Part shown: positions 38,045 to 40,584 of the stretch, piece by piece
How the letters are laid out: every line of letters begins with the position of its first letter
Numbering within the stretch: the stretch's first letter is position 1
Origin: Burkholderiales bacterium
GTDB lineage: Bacteria > Pseudomonadota > Gammaproteobacteria > Burkholderiales > Burkholderiaceae_D
DNA length: 40,584 nucleotides
NCBI GenBank assembly: GCA_016200895.1
Contig: JACQDX010000072.1
Coordinates: 1-40,584 of the forward strand
Reading direction: 5' to 3'
Translations under genes and position numbers: made by a program
The notes under the pieces: model-generated
Seen by the model: only the letters and a program-made list of their open reading frames with translations
Databases searched by the model: none
Told to the model about the DNA's origin: nothing

Positions 38045-38455
38045 TTAAATGCTTATTTCTCGCTGAATGCAATCGCCAAATTCAAACTCCATATTTCCCT
38101 CATCAAATTCCATATATGCACGGGCACGTCCAGATGAAGTTTGAAAGAACCGAAAATCTGACAATATCAAGAAACCATTCTCGAATAGATTTGGCGACAC
38201 TGCCTTGGTCGTTGAGTCGACATATGATCCGTTAAATTGAGAAATATCCAGAAATCGCAATTCCACTTCATAGTCCAGAAAAACAGACTGAGGAAATATA
38301 AGAGCACGAAGCCCTTTAAAAAGATGACGCTTCCAACGCCAACCGCTTACTGGACATTTAAATTTCATGTGAACATCCTTTTTGCCAGTTTCAAACTGGA
38401 AAGAAATTAATTCACAATCTTCGATTTCAAAATTACTAAAATCCGGCAGTTCCAT
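38045..38455 (-). CDS. Unrecognised 136-residue protein in the immunity-like array
   Basis: Not recognised. Begins M-E-L-P-D-F-S-N-F-E-I-E-D-C, acidic and probably beta-rich, with F-K-C-P-V-S-G-W-R-W-K-R near 32, F-L-D-Y-E-V-E-L-R-F near 58 and a C-terminal M-E-F-E-F-G-D-C. No signal or membrane segment. An overlapping 48-codon frame covers its start. Its size and context fit an immunity protein; no family assigned. Confidence 0.55.
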   Translation of the reverse strand: MELPDFSNFEIEDCELISFQFETGKKDVHMKFKCPVSGWRWKRHLFKGLRALIFPQSVFLDYEVELRFLDISQFNGSYVDSTTKAVSPNLFENGFLILSDFRFFQTSSGRARAYMEFDEGNMEFEFGDCIQREISI

Positions 38456-38553
38456 TTTTCATTATCCTGAAGTCCTTGTTGCTTCCAGTGATCATCTGGA
38501 TTGGAATCTGCACTGTCGTAAAACCGAGATAGCTGCGCACACGACCGGTTCAC
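38407..38553 (-). pseudogene. 48-codon frame with coding-like text, probable remnant
   Basis: Opened by an in-frame TAA, with only a GTG as possible start. The part outside the next gene reads A-Q-L-S-R-F-Y-D-S-A-D-S-N-P-D-D-H-W-K-Q then Q-G-L-Q-D-N-E, very protein-like. It begins exactly where the truncated SUKH paralogue stops, so a deletion probably joined the start of one gene to the end of another in a different frame. Confidence 0.4.
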
Positions 38554-38843
38554 TGTTTAACAGAACTATCTTTCTCCAGTTCCAGCGCAAGATAGTGATG
38601 AAAAGGCAGGAATGATAATTTGACCGTCAGATAGGCAACAGCGATAAATATGGGAAGGCGATAAGGAAACTGAGGAAATAGAACCATGCAAGAAATAATC
38701 AAGACAACCTGAGTAAGCACAGGCGACCAAACCTGCCAACGTCGCCAAACCACGCCCCAGAGGGGAAGTATGAGTTTTGATTGTTCTTGCTTGGATAATC
38801 CGTTAAGAGCGGGAATAGATCCCTTGTTCCAATAAATAGTCAT
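38550..38843 (-). pseudogene. Truncated paralogue of the SUKH membrane protein
   Basis: From the ATG at 38843 the first 91 residues match the N-terminus of the 36553-37272 protein at 63 positions, including both membrane helices and the end F-L-P-(Y/F)-H-H-(F/Y)-L-A-L-E-L-E-K. Then the frame reads D-S-S-V-K-Q and stops; the whole SUKH-like domain is missing. It could still make a two-helix membrane peptide, but it is best read as a broken duplicate. Confidence 0.75.
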
Positions 38844-38848
38844 AAGTA

Positions 38849-38980
38849 TCAATTCAAAAAATTATCAATGTGCACATATTTTATTCTATGAATCAGGGTC
38901 ACTGGGACTTTGTTGATGCGCAGCACAACATCTGCTGAATTCACAATCAAATAACTACGTTTCTTTTTGTGACTACTCAC
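38849..38980 (-). pseudogene. 43-codon frame between array genes
   Basis: From a GTG at 38980 that overlaps the end of the previous gene, it reads S-S-H-K-K-K-R-S-Y-L-I-V-N-S-A-D-V-V-L-R and stops six bases before the paralogue ATG. Protein-like but unmatched. It may be real, a remnant or chance. Confidence 0.25.
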
Positions 38981-39221
38981 GGTTATACGCGGCTTTTTTC
39001 CAAAGACGATTATGCATAGTACACAACACTCGTCCTGATGCATCCACGCCCCAACCAGCATCACAAGCAAATTCAGCCATTCTTTTGGCCCATTCATCGA
39101 CCGGATCAGTAGATGGTTCCTCAATAGTTCGCTGGAACAAATTTTGACAACCCGGCATTTTGCATGTGATCAATAGCTCGGTAAAGGCTAGGTCTTGGAT
39201 AATACCCTGGGGACCGTTCAT
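38973..39221 (-). CDS. Small cysteine/histidine protein of unknown function
   Basis: 82 residues. C-K-M-P-G-C near residue 20 and V-L-C-T-M-H-N near 66 give a C-x4-C ... C-x2-H set that could hold zinc. The middle D-P-V-D-E-W-A-K-R-M-A-E-F-A-C-D-A-G-W is conserved-looking. Its ATG overlaps the TGA of a short upstream frame (ATGA). The overlapping 39124-38849 frame is not the gene. Function unknown. Confidence 0.55.
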   Translation of the reverse strand: MNGPQGIIQDLAFTELLITCKMPGCQNLFQRTIEEPSTDPVDEWAKRMAEFACDAGWGVDASGRVLCTMHNRLWKKAAYNRE

Positions 39222-39361
39222 GGCTTGAAGGCTCCGCTAATGATGTCCCGCAATTGTAATCTGGCTTGGGTTTCGGCGAACACACCGTAGGAATCAAGGA
39301 CCGTCTCCGCTTGCCCACCCTGTTTTTCAAATTGACGAACTTTCAGCCCGCCTATCCTCAA
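39218..39361 (-). pseudogene. 47-codon coding remnant coupled to the next gene
   Basis: From a TTG at 39361 (no ATG) it reads V-R-Q-F-E-K-Q-G-G-Q-A-E-T-V-L-D-S-Y-G-V then F-A-E-T-Q-A-R-L-Q-L-R-D-I-I-S-G, with strongly protein-like composition, and its TGA overlaps the next ATG. The beginning overlaps the 3' end of the upstream gene. This looks like the last part of a deleted larger protein. Confidence 0.45.
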
Positions 39362-39641
39362 TCCACTTCAGATATTCATGCCTTAATCTAACGAAGCTTT
39401 CAAAATCCCAGTTATCCTCAATTGGAATTGGCCTCAAGCCTCGAAGTAATTTCTTCTCAAGCAAGAATTCATTCCAGGATAATTTCGATGGCAATCTCTC
39501 ATCAAACAACAATATATTATTCATGTTGTCCACAACAAAAAGCATCGCCGAGATATCCGCAACAGAGCCAAGCATCCCTGGTTTGGTATTTAGGACATCC
39601 TCAAACCACTTAACAAATTCAAGGCACTTTTGATTGGTCAT
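39327..39641 (-). CDS. Unrecognised 104-residue protein in the immunity-like array
   Basis: Not recognised. The ATG at 39641 (M-T-N-Q-K-C-L-E-F) is preferred over an in-frame TTG at 39650. Small, acidic, helical: V-K-W-F-E-D-V-L-N-T-K-P-G-M-L-G, F-V-V-D-N-M-N-N-I-L-L-F-D-E and a C-terminal R-H-E-Y-L-K-W-I-E-D-R. No signal. Immunity-like in size and context only. Confidence 0.55.
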   Translation of the reverse strand: MTNQKCLEFVKWFEDVLNTKPGMLGSVADISAMLFVVDNMNNILLFDERLPSKLSWNEFLLEKKLLRGLRPIPIEDNWDFESFVRLRHEYLKWIEDRRAESSSI

Positions 39642-39685
39642 GTCATTCAATTGATTTTTTCATAAGACATAGAAAACCTGGTCAA

Positions 39686-39814
39686 TCAATCTTCTTTTGA
39701 GACTTTCCCAAAAAAAGAAATATAAGGTATCGACTCAATACTGGCCGCCAGGCCCAGATGCACAATTTTTTGAAACTCGCCCGACATGCGCCAAATATCT
39801 TGGCGCGCACCGGA
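39686..39814 (-). pseudogene. 42-codon coding remnant
   Basis: Stop-bounded at its 5' end, reads R-Q-D-I-W-R-M-S-G-E-F-Q-K-I-V-H-L-G-L-A then A-S-I-E-S-I-P-Y-I-S-F-F-G-K-V-S-K-E-D and ends in TGA. Highly protein-like, with an internal ATG at 39787. It lies about 45 bases before the 104-residue gene, the position a toxin tip takes before its immunity gene. Confidence 0.4.
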
Positions 39815-39833
39815 TTATTGACTTCAACGTCTG

Positions 39834-40280
39834 CTAGTGCATTTTACTTTTTTGTGATGCATTAACACACATTACAGTAACTTTTTCCTTTCTAGGTATT
39901 GTGGGGTCCGGCTCACTTCTTCGAAAACACTCAATAACATCAGCATGTATTCGCGTGCTCAATCTTAATGCTGTATCAGAATACCAACAACGCATCCAAA
40001 CCTCATTGCTTCCCACCGCATTAGTAAATCGCCAAAACTGAATCCTGTTTTTCCCCATGGGAACCAACTCCCTTTCACCATTTTCTTTAGATGGATTGAT
40101 GGGTCCTTCAATAATCGACACACCTCCTAAATTGAACGTATCATCAGAAGAATCAACTTTCCATTCAGAGATATTTTGTTTTAGCTGACTAACTGCCTGA
40201 ATAGTCGAAGGACAAGTTTGAGTCATCGCACTAAGAGGCGCATAGAGGGAAAGCGTGACAAGCATTAGCAGGATTTTCAT
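39834..40280 (-). CDS. STY0301-like exported protein
   Basis: 148 residues with a signal peptide (M-K-I-L-L-M-L-V-T-L-S-L-Y-A-P-L-S-A). The mature part has the pattern of the STY0301 family: T-C-P-S-T-I near the start, an I-I-E-G-P block with D-x-x-x-L-G-G-V near 50, W-R-F near 83, and V-W-M-R-C-W-Y-S-D-T-A near 95, with paired cysteines. These are small periplasmic proteins of unknown function, often next to secreted effectors. The family call is by pattern. Confidence 0.65.
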   Translation of the reverse strand: MKILLMLVTLSLYAPLSAMTQTCPSTIQAVSQLKQNISEWKVDSSDDTFNLGGVSIIEGPINPSKENGERELVPMGKNRIQFWRFTNAVGSNEVWMRCWYSDTALRLSTRIHADVIECFRRSEPDPTIPRKEKVTVMCVNASQKSKMH

Positions 40281-40377
40281 TTATTTTTTAAAAATGACGT
40301 CGCGGTGTTTGCATAGTTAACAGACCTGGCTGCGAAGGACTTACTTTTCTTATAGTAGATTTACCAAATCTATCGCT

Positions 40378-40566
40378 TTAATTTTCCCATTGATCAACAA
40401 CATTAACACCGCCATTCTTATCTTTGTCGGCTATGTTTAATGCTTTCAAATATCGCGAGTTCAAATAAGAAGTGCAACAGAAGCTAAATGAGTTTGAATG
40501 GGAAGATGCGGTAGCATCCGAACTTCCAGACCTCCAAGTCAAAGTTGCCCGAAATGACATACACAC
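40378..40566 (-). CDS. Short frame at the right edge, possible gene end
   Basis: 62 codons from a GTG, with an in-frame TAA just upstream, so it does not continue past the window. The last part (L-N-I-A-D-K-D-K-N-G-G-V-N-V-V-D-Q-W) is protein-like; the Ser/Cys-rich first part is not. It may be another 3' remnant of the array. Confidence 0.3.
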   Translation of the reverse strand: MCMSFRATLTWRSGSSDATASSHSNSFSFCCTSYLNSRYLKALNIADKDKNGGVNVVDQWEN

Positions 40567-40584
40567 ATCTTACCCAAGACGAAC

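Noticed and set aside
38849..39124. 91-codon frame starting at 39124
   Set aside because: Its first half overlaps the better supported 82-residue Cys/His gene; only the last part outside that gene is kept as a weak remnant.
39121..39330. 69-codon minus-strand frame
   Set aside because: A neighbouring frame (39218-39361) has far more protein-like text and the ATGA overlap.

Overview
The window looks like a chromosomal segment of a beta-proteobacterium of the order Burkholderiales, most likely family Oxalobacteraceae (an Undibacterium- or Herbaspirillum-like organism). This is inferred from gene content and order: ptsN-hprK-rapZ, ilvA-queF, the block purM / AI-2E permease-hda-HAD-pcnB-folK-panB, and a 1324-residue fused FAD/Fe-S dehydrogenase followed by HIT and DUF971 genes. 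No rRNA gene, complete tRNA gene, CRISPR array or intact insertion sequence was seen.

Layout. 154-4972 (minus): an overlapping three-gene unit (fused FAD/Fe-S oxidoreductase, HIT protein, DUF971 protein). 5381-10073 (minus): two unrecognised exported proteins, a Tat-exported HAD phosphatase, a metallophosphoesterase and a YqaA-type membrane protein. 10218-18641 (plus): ilvA, queF, a PagP-type lipid A palmitoyltransferase, a PAS-GAF-PAS-GGDEF-EAL protein, then ptsN, hprK and rapZ. 18642-26980 is a looser accessory zone: two orphan genes, an APH-fold kinase, a TPR protein, a slipin, a HAF-repeat protein, a lone periplasmic binding protein, three copies of a REP-like palindrome, and about 700 bases without a convincing gene that hold a 20-bp RNA hairpin and a tRNA-like 3' end. 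26984-33847 returns to housekeeping genes: purM (minus), then the plus-strand run AI-2E permease, hda, HAD hydrolase, pcnB, folK, a DUF486 protein and panB. A DUF2306 membrane protein follows.

34932-40584 (all minus) is the most unusual part. It is AT-richer and made of small, mostly unrecognised genes resembling orphan immunity genes: a membrane-anchored SUKH/SMI1-type protein, a truncated paralogue of it, a STY0301-like exported protein and several proteins of 80-185 residues. Between and overlapping them are short stop-bounded reading frames of 19-48 codons that look like leftover ends of coding sequences; several end in an ATGA overlap with the next gene. I read this as a decayed array of toxin-tip/immunity cassettes downstream of a polymorphic toxin (Rhs, CDI or T6SS effector) that would lie beyond base 40584. 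That is an inference, because no toxin body is inside the window.
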